Shown one piece after another: positions 5,973 to 12,535 of a stretch of 13,437 bases of DNA. The DNA lies in assembly GCA_015520475.1 (NCBI GenBank), contig WAQA01000083.1, forward strand, positions 1 through 13,437, in the 5' to 3' direction. The notes under the pieces are model-generated. The model was not told where the DNA came from and ran no database searches. It saw nothing but the letters and a program-made list of their open reading frames with translations. The translations under genes and the position numbers were made by a program. Positions within the stretch are counted from its first letter, which is position 1, and each line of letters begins with the position of its first letter. The DNA comes from Candidatus Bathyarchaeota archaeon (GTDB lineage Archaea > Thermoproteota > Bathyarchaeia > Bathyarchaeales > WAQA01).

Positions 5973-8258
5973 CTACGACTTCCCCTTAGAGATCGATAAT
6001 AGAAGAAGCCTCTTACTTACTTCACGTATGAACCTTCCATCTACATAATATTTCATGTTTACCTCCTGCTTGACTACTCCAACCTCGCTTGATATCCAGA
6101 TGAAGCCGCTGCTTACAACAGTTATATTCTTCCCATCCATTATGAGGGACTCAACATCCTCAGCTCTGATCTTAGCTGAGAAGTAACTCTTATTGTTTCC
6201 TGCGAGCACATATACGAGATCCTCAACAATCCTGCTCCCCCTTATAGATCCATTATACTCCTCATTGGTCACGTTGATCATCACAATGTAGATGCTCCTA
6301 TAATTCCAGCTCTTCCCAACGGTTAGGGGGAACGGAGGCGCCGGGATTGGAGGTTTATATATGATTGATCCTCTACTTGTCTCCAGCCCATATAATCCTC
6401 CCTTATTATCGAAGAAGTATATGCTTGTCTGATTCAATCTTTCAACCTTAACTTTATACTTGCTTATCTTTGACCATCTGACGAGATGCTTCTGCCCATC
6501 AACCCATTCACTATAATTCTTCTCTGTTCCAACTGGGAGGTTCGGCTTCCCTATCGCCGGCTTCTCCTTCCCCTCCAAGGTTAGATTCGCAGCCTTCACC
6601 GACAATATCAGATTTGCAAGGTTCACTATGAGTTTATAGTTGTCCTCAACGTAGCAGTATGGTTCAGACAGGAACGTTAAGTCTCCGAAGGCTATAACCC
6701 TCCCGCTTCCAATCTTTGTTGAGGCTATAACGGCATATCTACCTGTCTTCTCAGCCGTTGAGGAGAAGGTGTCAGGGGAGGTCCAAGCTAACCCATTATT
6801 CTTGGAGTATATATGTGTAGCCGTGAACATCACGATTGACTTAAGATTCCATGTTAAACTGTCATTCTTAAAGTCTGTAATGTAGATGTTACGGTACATC
6901 CCGAAGTTCCTCTTCTCATCATATAAGTATCCGCTTGCATATAGGAGGCCGAACCGTGAAGCAAGCGAGTTTATAGGGGCGAAGAGCCTAGAGATATCAA
7001 TATATTCATATGCTGGATCGTAGAAGAGCAGCAGTAAACCGCCGGCCTCCACGAACCTACCTATCTGATCAACCTCCTCTGAAGAGTAGAAGCTTGTAGG
7101 TGACGCTATGATCAGGCATGTAGCATTCGGTAACGCCTCCTTCAAATCAGCCCATTCAGTAATGAATCTGAGGTTAACCCCTTTCTTCACCAGTTCACTT
7201 GCAAGTACGTTGAGATTTAACCATGAGATCTTATTTCCATGGGACATGTCAACGATGACCGTTCCATTACTAGGGGGCATGATAGGCTTCCCTTCCTTAA
7301 CGCCTGAGAAGTTACCTGTAAAGGCTGTAGGCGGCAGATAAAGATAGTATATGGAGGGGACAGGATGGAGAGATCTGATCTTCTCGATTGTAAGATCCTT
7401 CCAGCTCCACTCAGACCTGAAGAGGCTTGAGGTTGTATTCGATGTTGACCGCTGCCCCCGCTGTAACGTAACATCAACCACCCTATAACTTGTTAAGCCT
7501 GCCATCTCAGCGGCTATGGAGGTGGCGTTCTGTAATGATCCAATCCCATCAGCCAAACCGTTCTTTACTGCTTCCACTCCAAGATATATCTTCCCTCTCC
7601 TCAGCTCGGTCTGGGAGAGTTTAAGCCTTCCCTCCCTACCCTTCATAACGGCTGAAACGAAATTGTCTAGGGCGCGGCTTAGATTGAATGGGAAGAGAAG
7701 CCTTGAGAAGCCTGTAACCTTATATGCTCCAGTCTCAAGAATCATCTCGGATGGGATGAGTATAGGAGGCTCTATCCCTATAACGCCTATATTACCTATA
7801 TATGATGTTGGATGGACGATTATGTATTTTGCTGCTACTGCAATGTAGTATCCGCCTGAGAGGGCCATGGTAGCCATAGCCACAAGCGGCTTCTTCTTGG
7901 AGAGCACTAGGAGATCAAGGTATATCTCCTCTATTAGATCCGCATATCCTCCTGGAGAATCAATCAGTAAAACAACAGCCTTTATACTGTCATTCTCTAT
8001 AGCCTCATTTATCAGGTTGACGTACTCCTCGGCTGTTGAGGACGTTAATATCGGCCCCTCAATCCTAACGATGCCTACCAATCCATGCTTAACCCTTACT
8101 TCACCGAAGAAGTATATGTATCCAAGAGCAGAGGATAACAGTATAATGGTGATCAATATAACTGCGATATCCCTCTTCCCAAGTATTGAGCGGAACATCT
8201 TAGCTGGGTGACGCCTACCTAACGATTCATCCTTCACTTCCATCATGGAATCACCCAT
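5973..8258 (-). CDS. Membrane-anchored SppA-like (S49) protein with DUF4350/GATase-like ectodomain
   Basis: This is a 761-residue surface protein with an unusual domain order. One membrane helix (about 31-50) follows a short basic cytoplasmic tail. An S49 signal-peptide-peptidase-like domain spans about 58-255: L-L-I-D-S-P-G-G at 97-104, then the nucleophile region M-A-L-S134-G-G-Y-Y. The partner Lys expected 52 residues later is Arg186 (T-G-F-S-R-L), with Lys180 nearby. A second domain (about 330-555) resembles DUF4350/GATase-like proteins (T-V-I-V-D-M-S-H, L-I-I-A-S-P, E-A-G-G-L-L-L-L-F-Y-D, G-R-V-I-A-F-G-D). A beta-rich, N-glycosylation-rich C-terminal domain (about 580-761) ends the protein. 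Archaeal SppA is normally far shorter. The frame opens at ATG 8258. GGGTGAT just inside it fits in-frame ATGs at 8246 or 8243, which may be the true start. Whether it cleaves peptides is unknown. Confidence 0.85.
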   Translation of the reverse strand: MGDSMMEVKDESLGRRHPAKMFRSILGKRDIAVILITIILLSSALGYIYFFGEVRVKHGLVGIVRIEGPILTSSTAEEYVNLINEAIENDSIKAVVLLIDSPGGYADLIEEIYLDLLVLSKKKPLVAMATMALSGGYYIAVAAKYIIVHPTSYIGNIGVIGIEPPILIPSEMILETGAYKVTGFSRLLFPFNLSRALDNFVSAVMKGREGRLKLSQTELRRGKIYLGVEAVKNGLADGIGSLQNATSIAAEMAGLTSYRVVDVTLQRGQRSTSNTTSSLFRSEWSWKDLTIEKIRSLHPVPSIYYLYLPPTAFTGNFSGVKEGKPIMPPSNGTVIVDMSHGNKISWLNLNVLASELVKKGVNLRFITEWADLKEALPNATCLIIASPTSFYSSEEVDQIGRFVEAGGLLLLFYDPAYEYIDISRLFAPINSLASRFGLLYASGYLYDEKRNFGMYRNIYITDFKNDSLTWNLKSIVMFTATHIYSKNNGLAWTSPDTFSSTAEKTGRYAVIASTKIGSGRVIAFGDLTFLSEPYCYVEDNYKLIVNLANLILSVKAANLTLEGKEKPAIGKPNLPVGTEKNYSEWVDGQKHLVRWSKISKYKVKVERLNQTSIYFFDNKGGLYGLETSRGSIIYKPPIPAPPFPLTVGKSWNYRSIYIVMINVTNEEYNGSIRGSRIVEDLVYVLAGNNKSYFSAKIRAEDVESLIMDGKNITVVSSGFIWISSEVGVVKQEVNMKYYVDGRFIREVSKRLLLLSISKGKS

Positions 8259-8367
8259 AAAAGATAGATGCTTCCATCAATCCAGCCCTGCCACTTCTAT
8301 GATGTATATGAGGATACTTTAATCTTTCCGTGCCGTCTCCTCCGATGATCCTGTGGACGTCGAGTTA

Positions 8368-8556
8368 TTACTCGGTTATCTTTGAGGCTTGCCTTCCACC
8401 CACACCCCAATTCTCCCTTGGAACATCCTGGATTATCACTGAGACCGCTGATTTAGGTATCCCCTCCTCAGCGAAGACCTCGGTAATCCTATCGATTATC
8501 CTCTCCTTAAACTCTTCACTCCTCCCACTCCACATGTAAATGATTACTACCGGCAA
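8368..8556 (-). CDS. 4-oxalocrotonate tautomerase family protein
   Basis: This small tautomerase (62 residues) uses its N-terminal proline as catalytic base after removal of the initiator Met. The frame opens at GTG 8565. TTG 8556 is chosen instead because it places Pro directly after the start (P-V-V-I-I-Y) and sits 5 bases after GGTGG within AGGTGGAGGA (complement of 8558-8567). Counting from that Pro as residue 1, G10-R11-S12 matches the family's G-R-S with the conserved Arg11. The end W-G-V-G-G-x-x-A-S-K matches the usual F-G-I-G-G-x-x-A-S-K. The second catalytic Arg of the classical enzyme (Arg39) aligns with Ser here, so the substrate probably differs from oxalocrotonate. It is divergent from the radical SAM gene. 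The SppA-like gene follows after 109 bases and may be cotranscribed. Confidence 0.88.
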   Translation of the reverse strand: MPVVIIYMWSGRSEEFKERIIDRITEVFAEEGIPKSAVSVIIQDVPRENWGVGGRQASKITE

Positions 8557-8605
8557 ATCCTCCACCTAAAACTTTTATCTTCTCCTTTAATCTCAGAGAT
8601 AGTTG
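8557..8605. promoter_or_regulatory. Divergent promoters of the tautomerase and radical SAM genes
   Basis: Only 49 bases separate the two starts. On the plus strand, CTTTTATC (8572-8579) lies about 26 bases before TTG 8603/ATG 8606, fitting a leaderless radical SAM transcript. On the minus strand, GATTAAAGG (complement of 8584-8592) lies about 26 bases before the tautomerase ribosome binding site. The two TATA boxes nearly abut, so TBP binding to one could exclude the other. Confidence 0.45.
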
Positions 8606-9679
8606 ATGCTATACATAATATTTACTACTGGAAGATGTAATCTGAAGTGTAAGTATTGTGGCGGGAGCTTCTCTCCTGAGAGGGTGCCATGGAAGCCTAA
8701 GTACTCAGCGGATGATCTGATAAGGTTCCTCTCAGGAGATCCTGATCCCATAATAGCATTCTACGGTGGAGAACCCCTCATAAACGTTGATTTAATAGGG
8801 GAGGTTATGGATCGCCTTCCAGATGCAAGGTTCGTTATACAGTCCAACGCCACGTTAACGTGGAGGCTGAAGCCTGAGTACTGGTTAAAGTTCAACGCTG
8901 TCCTCCTCTCAATCGATGGGAGGATGGAGGTAACAGACTTCTATAGGGGTTCAGGGGTTTATCGGAGGGTTATCGAATCGGCTGAGTGGCTTAGGAGGAT
9001 AGGGTTCAAGGGAGACCTGATTGCAAGGATGACAGTATCCGAGATCAGCGACTTATTCCTTGAGGTCAACCATCTCCTATCATTAGGCATATTCGATCAT
9101 ATACATTGGCAACTGGATGTTATATGGAGTGATCGCTGGAGAAGATTTGATCATTGGTGTAGGGAATCCTATATTCCAGGAATAGACAGGCTTGTCTCAT
9201 TATGGATTAGGAGGGCTGAGGAGGGTATGCTTCTTGGAATAGCGCCTTTCCAAGGGGTGATGAAGGCGATTATCGGAGGGAGTATCGGCTCTCCACCATG
9301 CGGATCCGGAGTTAACTCAATCTCCATATTAACTGATGGATCGATAGTAGCATGTCCAATAGCCGTGGATGTTGAGTGGGCTAGGCTGGGCAGCATCTTC
9401 GAGAATGATTGGAGGGAAACAGTTAATCGGATACGTATAGGGGATGACTGTAGATCATGCATGTACTTTAAGTATTGCGGTGGCAGATGCCTCTATGCAT
9501 ATAAGGAGAGGCTCTGGGGAGAATCTGGATTCAGAAGCATATGCAGACTTACAATCCATATGATCAAGAGGTTGATGGAGGTGAAGGATAAGATTCTCCA
9601 TCTAATAGATAAAGGAATCATCAACATCGAGGATCTAGCATATCCCAAATTCAATAATACCGTTGAGATAATACCTTGA
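8606..9679 (+). CDS. Radical SAM/SPASM enzyme, probably AF1577-type peptide-modifying family
   Basis: This is a radical SAM enzyme of 357 residues. The [4Fe-4S]-SAM motif is C11-N-L-K-C15-K-Y-C18 close to the N-terminus. The G-G-E-P SAM-binding motif follows at about 54-57 (F-Y-G-G-E-P-L-I). The C-terminal SPASM region has seven cysteines in the standard order for two auxiliary clusters: C232, C250, C282-x2-C285-x5-C291-x3-C295, then C313. The compact layout recalls the archaeal family named after AF1577 of Archaeoglobus, which is predicted to modify peptides or proteins; the substrate is unknown. TTG 8603 is directly upstream of ATG 8606 and either could start it. The TATA-like word 26 bases upstream suggests a leaderless mRNA. 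No short peptide precursor was found next to it. The enzyme class is certain; the subfamily is from memory. Confidence 0.9.
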   Translation: MLYIIFTTGRCNLKCKYCGGSFSPERVPWKPKYSADDLIRFLSGDPDPIIAFYGGEPLINVDLIGEVMDRLPDARFVIQSNATLTWRLKPEYWLKFNAVLLSIDGRMEVTDFYRGSGVYRRVIESAEWLRRIGFKGDLIARMTVSEISDLFLEVNHLLSLGIFDHIHWQLDVIWSDRWRRFDHWCRESYIPGIDRLVSLWIRRAEEGMLLGIAPFQGVMKAIIGGSIGSPPCGSGVNSISILTDGSIVACPIAVDVEWARLGSIFENDWRETVNRIRIGDDCRSCMYFKYCGGRCLYAYKERLWGESGFRSICRLTIHMIKRLMEVKDKILHLIDKGIINIEDLAYPKFNNTVEIIP

Positions 9680-9688
9680 AGGCTCCAT

Positions 9689-11566
9689 TTAACTGTAGAA
9701 TCTCGGCCTCCGAGAGAGCTTCTTCGGTAATGGTAGAGGCTTGAACGGTTTACCGTTCACCTTCACCCTCAACTCTTCAATGAGCTCCTCAAGCCTCATC
9801 CTCCTCAATCTTCCAGGCTCACCTGGCCTTCCAAGGCTTCTATCACGAACCGTTAAGATGTCTGATTCAACCTCCCTCTCACCTACAACGATTATGTATG
9901 GTATCCATTCCATCTCAGCCTCCCTAACCTTCTTCTGTAGGGTTAACTGCCTATCATCCCAGTCAACCCTAACATTGTATCCTTCAATCTTCTCAACCAG
10001 GTTCTCAGCATACTCGTAGAAGCGTTCTGAGACCGGGATAACCCTCACCTGAACAGGTGAGAGCCATAATGGAAGCATTGGAGGTTTACCCCTACCCATA
10101 TCCATATATGCCTTCTCAAGGAGGGCGTAGATGTCTCTCTCGATGGCTCCGCTTGGGGAGCAGTGAAGTATCAGCGGATACCTCCTCTCACCGTCACTGC
10201 CAACATATGTTATACCATACCTCTTAGCGTTCTCTATGTCTATCTGGTCTGTGGAGAGAGCTGACGCCTTATCGATGCTGTCGACGAAATTGAATTCCCA
10301 CTTCAAGACGAAATAGAAGAATCTTTCATCCCACATCTCGATGAGTGCAGGTTTACCGAAGACGTCGACCAATGAGTGGATGAAGTCCCTATTCTCCTCG
10401 TAGAAGTCCCTTGTAAATCTTATAGCCAATTCATAATCATCCTTCGTTAATCCAAGACCCTCCAGAACAGAGATGCTCAGCTTAAACCTTCTCAGAAACT
10501 CCTCTTTAGCCTGCTCCATATCAGCGCATAACGCGTGGCAATCCGGCATGGTGAATGCCCTAAGCCTCCTAAGCCCAGCTAACTCTCCACTCTTCTCCTT
10601 CCTGAAACTATACTTTGTCAGCTCATAGACTCTGATTGGAAGATGCTTATATGATAATTGGGAGTTATGGATTAGGAGGAACTGTCCGAAGCATGCGCTG
10701 AACCTTAAGAATAGGCTTCTATCATCCGATTTCAGCAGGTATTGACGTGCAGGGAACCTATGCAGATAATCTGAGAGGCTTGGATGACCAAAATCATACA
10801 TTATAGGAGTCTCAACTTCCATGGCGCCATACTCAATAACCTTCTGAGAAACAAACTCTTCAATCAAAGCCTTTATCAATCTACCTTTAGGGTACCACTT
10901 AAAGTTTCCGAGGTCGCTTGCAGGTTCATGATCCGCTATCTCCAACCGCTTCATCAAGGTGACGTGAGCCGGCATCTGCTTCGCAGCTCTCACCTTAGAC
11001 ATCTCATACCTCGCAAACTTCTCAAGTTTCCCATATCCAGCGAAGTTGAAGCGGTCAATAGGCGTTAACTCTCCTCCAGGACTCAGAATAAACCAGTGGG
11101 ACTTAATCTTCTCTTCAGCCTTTAAAGCTTCAGATACAACCTCCTCCCTCCCCTCCTCAGGAACGATTATTCTGAGCTGCTCAGCCAAGGGATGACCCTT
11201 CACAGAGATCGAGAACTCCTTACACCAGCCGAATGGGGCCCGATAAACCTCTAAGCCAGCCTCCCTCGCATACTCCTCCATCCTCCTCATAACCCTCAAC
11301 GCTTCAGATGGACCTGCAAGGTTCGAGCTTAAATGTGCATATGGATATATTAGGATCCTATTCACCTTCAACCTTTCCAGGTGCTCCCTCACCTCATCAA
11401 CCGCCTTCACAGCTACCCTTTCATCATCACCCTCCTCAACACAGGTGAAGAGGACAACTATATCCTCAAAACGCCTCTCCACCCTCTCAGAATCCTCAGC
11501 TGAATCTATCTCCTTCCTCACAGGCTTATACACGATGAAGTTTGAGTGCAGCTGAAGTATCCTCAA
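9689..11566 (-). CDS. thrS: Threonyl-tRNA synthetase, archaeal type
   Basis: This enzyme charges tRNA(Thr). The N-terminal domain (about 1-145, with G-H-P-L-A-E-Q-L-R at 124-132) is the archaeal editing module related to D-Tyr-tRNA deacylase, not the bacterial TGS/N2 type; it removes mischarged Ser. The class II core has motif 2 around L-R-R-L-R-A-F-T-M-P-D-C-H, the zinc ligands C292, H344 and H468, and S-G-A-I-E-R as motif 3. The anticodon-binding domain follows at about 505-605, and the 625-residue length is normal. The start is TTG at 11566, giving M-R-I-L-Q-L-H-S, which fits archaeal ThrRS N-termini; a T-G-rich stretch (GGTTGATGTGGA) precedes it. It is tail-to-tail with the radical SAM gene (9 bases). 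The small zinc protein gene lies 52 bases upstream on the same strand. Confidence 0.96.
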   Translation of the reverse strand: MRILQLHSNFIVYKPVRKEIDSAEDSERVERRFEDIVVLFTCVEEGDDERVAVKAVDEVREHLERLKVNRILIYPYAHLSSNLAGPSEALRVMRRMEEYAREAGLEVYRAPFGWCKEFSISVKGHPLAEQLRIIVPEEGREEVVSEALKAEEKIKSHWFILSPGGELTPIDRFNFAGYGKLEKFARYEMSKVRAAKQMPAHVTLMKRLEIADHEPASDLGNFKWYPKGRLIKALIEEFVSQKVIEYGAMEVETPIMYDFGHPSLSDYLHRFPARQYLLKSDDRSLFLRFSACFGQFLLIHNSQLSYKHLPIRVYELTKYSFRKEKSGELAGLRRLRAFTMPDCHALCADMEQAKEEFLRRFKLSISVLEGLGLTKDDYELAIRFTRDFYEENRDFIHSLVDVFGKPALIEMWDERFFYFVLKWEFNFVDSIDKASALSTDQIDIENAKRYGITYVGSDGERRYPLILHCSPSGAIERDIYALLEKAYMDMGRGKPPMLPLWLSPVQVRVIPVSERFYEYAENLVEKIEGYNVRVDWDDRQLTLQKKVREAEMEWIPYIIVVGEREVESDILTVRDRSLGRPGEPGRLRRMRLEELIEELRVKVNGKPFKPLPLPKKLSRRPRFYS

Positions 11567-11592
11567 TCCACATCAACCCTTAAATAATCTTC
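11567..11592 (-). promoter_or_regulatory. Promoter of thrS
   Basis: AGATTATTTAAGG (complement of 11578-11590) is TATA-like and centred about 20 bases before the TTG start, so the thrS mRNA is probably leaderless or has a very short leader. The gene need not depend on read-through from the zinc-protein gene. Confidence 0.45.
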
Positions 11593-11618
11593 TTAAGAAT
11601 TAAACCTGCTAATATGTT

Positions 11619-11831
11619 TTATATTCTGTATCTCCACTTCTCCAGCATACGATCCCTCTTCGTCGCCTTCTTAAACGCTTTATAATGCTCCTTACAGAGG
11701 TATACGTCTCTCCCAGCTGACTTCTCAACCTTCAATCCAGCCGCTGAAACCCTCTCAACGTTGAGGGAGCGGACAGCCTCCCTCCCACATCCCGTCACGC
11801 TACATTTAACTCCCTTCGAAACCTTCCCCAT
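11619..11831 (-). CDS. Small zinc-binding protein, unknown function
   Basis: This is a 70-residue basic protein. Cys10-x4-Cys15 and Cys46-x2-His49 make one likely zinc site, with a Lys/Arg-rich C-terminal helix (about 46-66) ending in E-K-W-R. The pattern recalls small uncharacterised archaeal proteins that may bind nucleic acid, but I cannot name a family. The frame extends to ATG 11861. ATG 11831 (M-G-K-V-S-K-G-V-K-C) is preferred because GGGTGG lies about 10 bases upstream and the extra residues look non-coding. It lies 52 bases before thrS on the same strand. Basic charge, size and proximity to thrS suggest a translation-linked or RNA-binding role; this is inference. Confidence 0.75.
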   Translation of the reverse strand: MGKVSKGVKCSVTGCGREAVRSLNVERVSAAGLKVEKSAGRDVYLCKEHYKAFKKATKRDRMLEKWRYRI

Positions 11832-11861
11832 AACGTTCCAACCACCCATCAACCCAATCAT

Positions 11862-12058
11862 ACATCAACCGCTAACCATATAACAGCGGCTTATCCCCCA
11901 ATACCTTACGCAGCTCCTCACACTTAAGATTATCGCGCTTAACAGTCAAGACATATCCTAGGAGAGGAAAAGTTATATTTCGAGTATCAATTTTAATAAG
12001 GGTTGACTCGTCGATAGGTTTAAATGCAAGTCTTCTGATAGAAGCTTTGAGCGAGACG
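11862..12058. other. Intergenic region between the zinc-protein gene and the S26e leader
   Basis: The left part holds the minus-strand TATA-like word at 11971-11980. On the plus strand, TTTTAATAAG (11991-12000) and GTTTAAATG (12019-12027) are weaker TATA-like words, and CTTC/GAAG (12032-12044) can form a small hairpin. Apart from the short frame listed separately, no gene or recognisable RNA is seen. Confidence 0.4.
11872..11949 (-). CDS. Possible 25-residue leader peptide upstream of the zinc-protein gene
   Basis: A short frame starts at TTG 11949 and ends with TAG at 11872, reading M-T-V-K-R-D-N-L-K-C and ending K-P-L-L-Y-G. AAATATAACT (complement of 11971-11980) is TATA-like and centred about 26 bases upstream of the TTG, so transcription would begin at or near this codon. 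The composition looks protein-like, but there is no Shine-Dalgarno. It may be a leader peptide, a remnant, or chance. Confidence 0.25.
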   Translation of the reverse strand: MTVKRDNLKCEELRKVLGDKPLLYG

Positions 12059-12090
12059 CTTATAAAAGCTCGGAGAACATGCTAATGGGA
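12059..12090 (+). promoter_or_regulatory. Strong TATA box for the S26e transcript
   Basis: CTTATAAAAG at 12059-12068 is the best TATA box in the window, with a GC-rich stretch (GCGAGACG) upstream. It predicts transcription start near 12085-12092, about 135 bases before the S26e ATG and just ahead of the first hairpin of the folded leader. Confidence 0.55.
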
Positions 12091-12189
12091 GGCTGGAGCT
12101 CCACGCTTCAGCCAAGGACGCTCTCAACAGCGTCTGGAACAGGATATGAAGCCTGAAAGGCTGAAGAATATGGATCCCCCTGGTGGGGA
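12091..12189 (+). ncRNA. Structured RNA element (four hairpins, one kink-turn) in the S26e leader
   Basis: Four successive hairpins can be drawn: (1) 12091-12099 with 12105-12113, nine pairs including one G-U, loop TCCAC; (2) 12117-12122 with 12129-12134, six pairs; (3) 12150-12154 with 12158-12162, five pairs, loop GAA; (4) 12175-12179 with 12185-12189, five pairs, loop CTGGT. Hairpin 3 extends into a kink-turn. After AGGCT comes a 3-base bulge GAA (12163-12165), then GA (12166-12167) opposite GA (12148-12149), then ATAT (12168-12171) paired with ATAT (12144-12147). This is the canonical C stem/bulge/tandem G-A/NC stem order bound by L7Ae. It could be a regulatory leader of S26e or a separate small RNA; it does not match any RNA class I know. 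Folding is drawn by eye. Confidence 0.45.
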
Positions 12190-12225
12190 CGACGTAAAGG
12201 AATAGAGCTTGAATGTTGATGGGAC

Positions 12226-12504
12226 ATGCCGTATAAACGTAAGAGTAGAGGAAGATCAAAGGGTGGAAAGGGGAAGAGCGCCATCGTCCAATGCAGCATG
12301 TGCGGTGAGCTCGTACCCAGAGATAAAGCAAAGAAGGTCTCCAAGAGAGTCTCCCTTATAGATCCAACCCTTGCAAGAGAGTTGAAGCAGAAGGGAGCAT
12401 ACATAGCCGATAGAGTAGATACGAGATACTACTGCATATCATGCGCTGTTCACAGAGGACTTGTAAAGGTAAGATCCAGGGAGGAGAGGAGATCTAGGAG
12501 GTAA
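12226..12504 (+). CDS. rps26e: Small ribosomal subunit protein S26e
   Basis: This small-subunit ribosomal protein of 92 residues lies near the 3' end of 16S rRNA in the mRNA exit region. It has a basic N-terminus (M-P-Y-K-R-K-S-R-G-R). The zinc ribbon is C23-x2-C26-G-E-L-V-P-R-D-K-A and Y-C70-I-S-C73-A-V-H-R-G. A basic C-terminus ends the protein, and length and motifs match archaeal and eukaryotic S26e. GATGGGAC just before the ATG at 12226 provides a modest ribosome binding site. The gene has a long leader of about 135 bases from the best TATA box, unlike the short leaders of its neighbours. Like S30e, it marks a TACK/Asgard-type archaeon. It is tail-to-tail with the winged-helix gene. Confidence 0.96.
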   Translation: MPYKRKSRGRSKGGKGKSAIVQCSMCGELVPRDKAKKVSKRVSLIDPTLARELKQKGAYIADRVDTRYYCISCAVHRGLVKVRSREERRSRR

Positions 12505-12535
12505 TTCTCCTCCATCAACCAGCAATCCCATATTC

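Noticed and set aside
8361..8374. CGAG/CTCG hairpin over the tautomerase stop codon as a terminator
   Set aside because: Only four base pairs and no T-run on the minus strand; archaeal termination does not need such a hairpin.
12091..12189. Box C/D guide RNA or RNase P RNA at the S26e leader
   Set aside because: No proper pair of C (RUGAUGA) and D (CUGA) boxes with guides, and none of the RNase P conserved blocks were seen; only the kink-turn and hairpins are supported.
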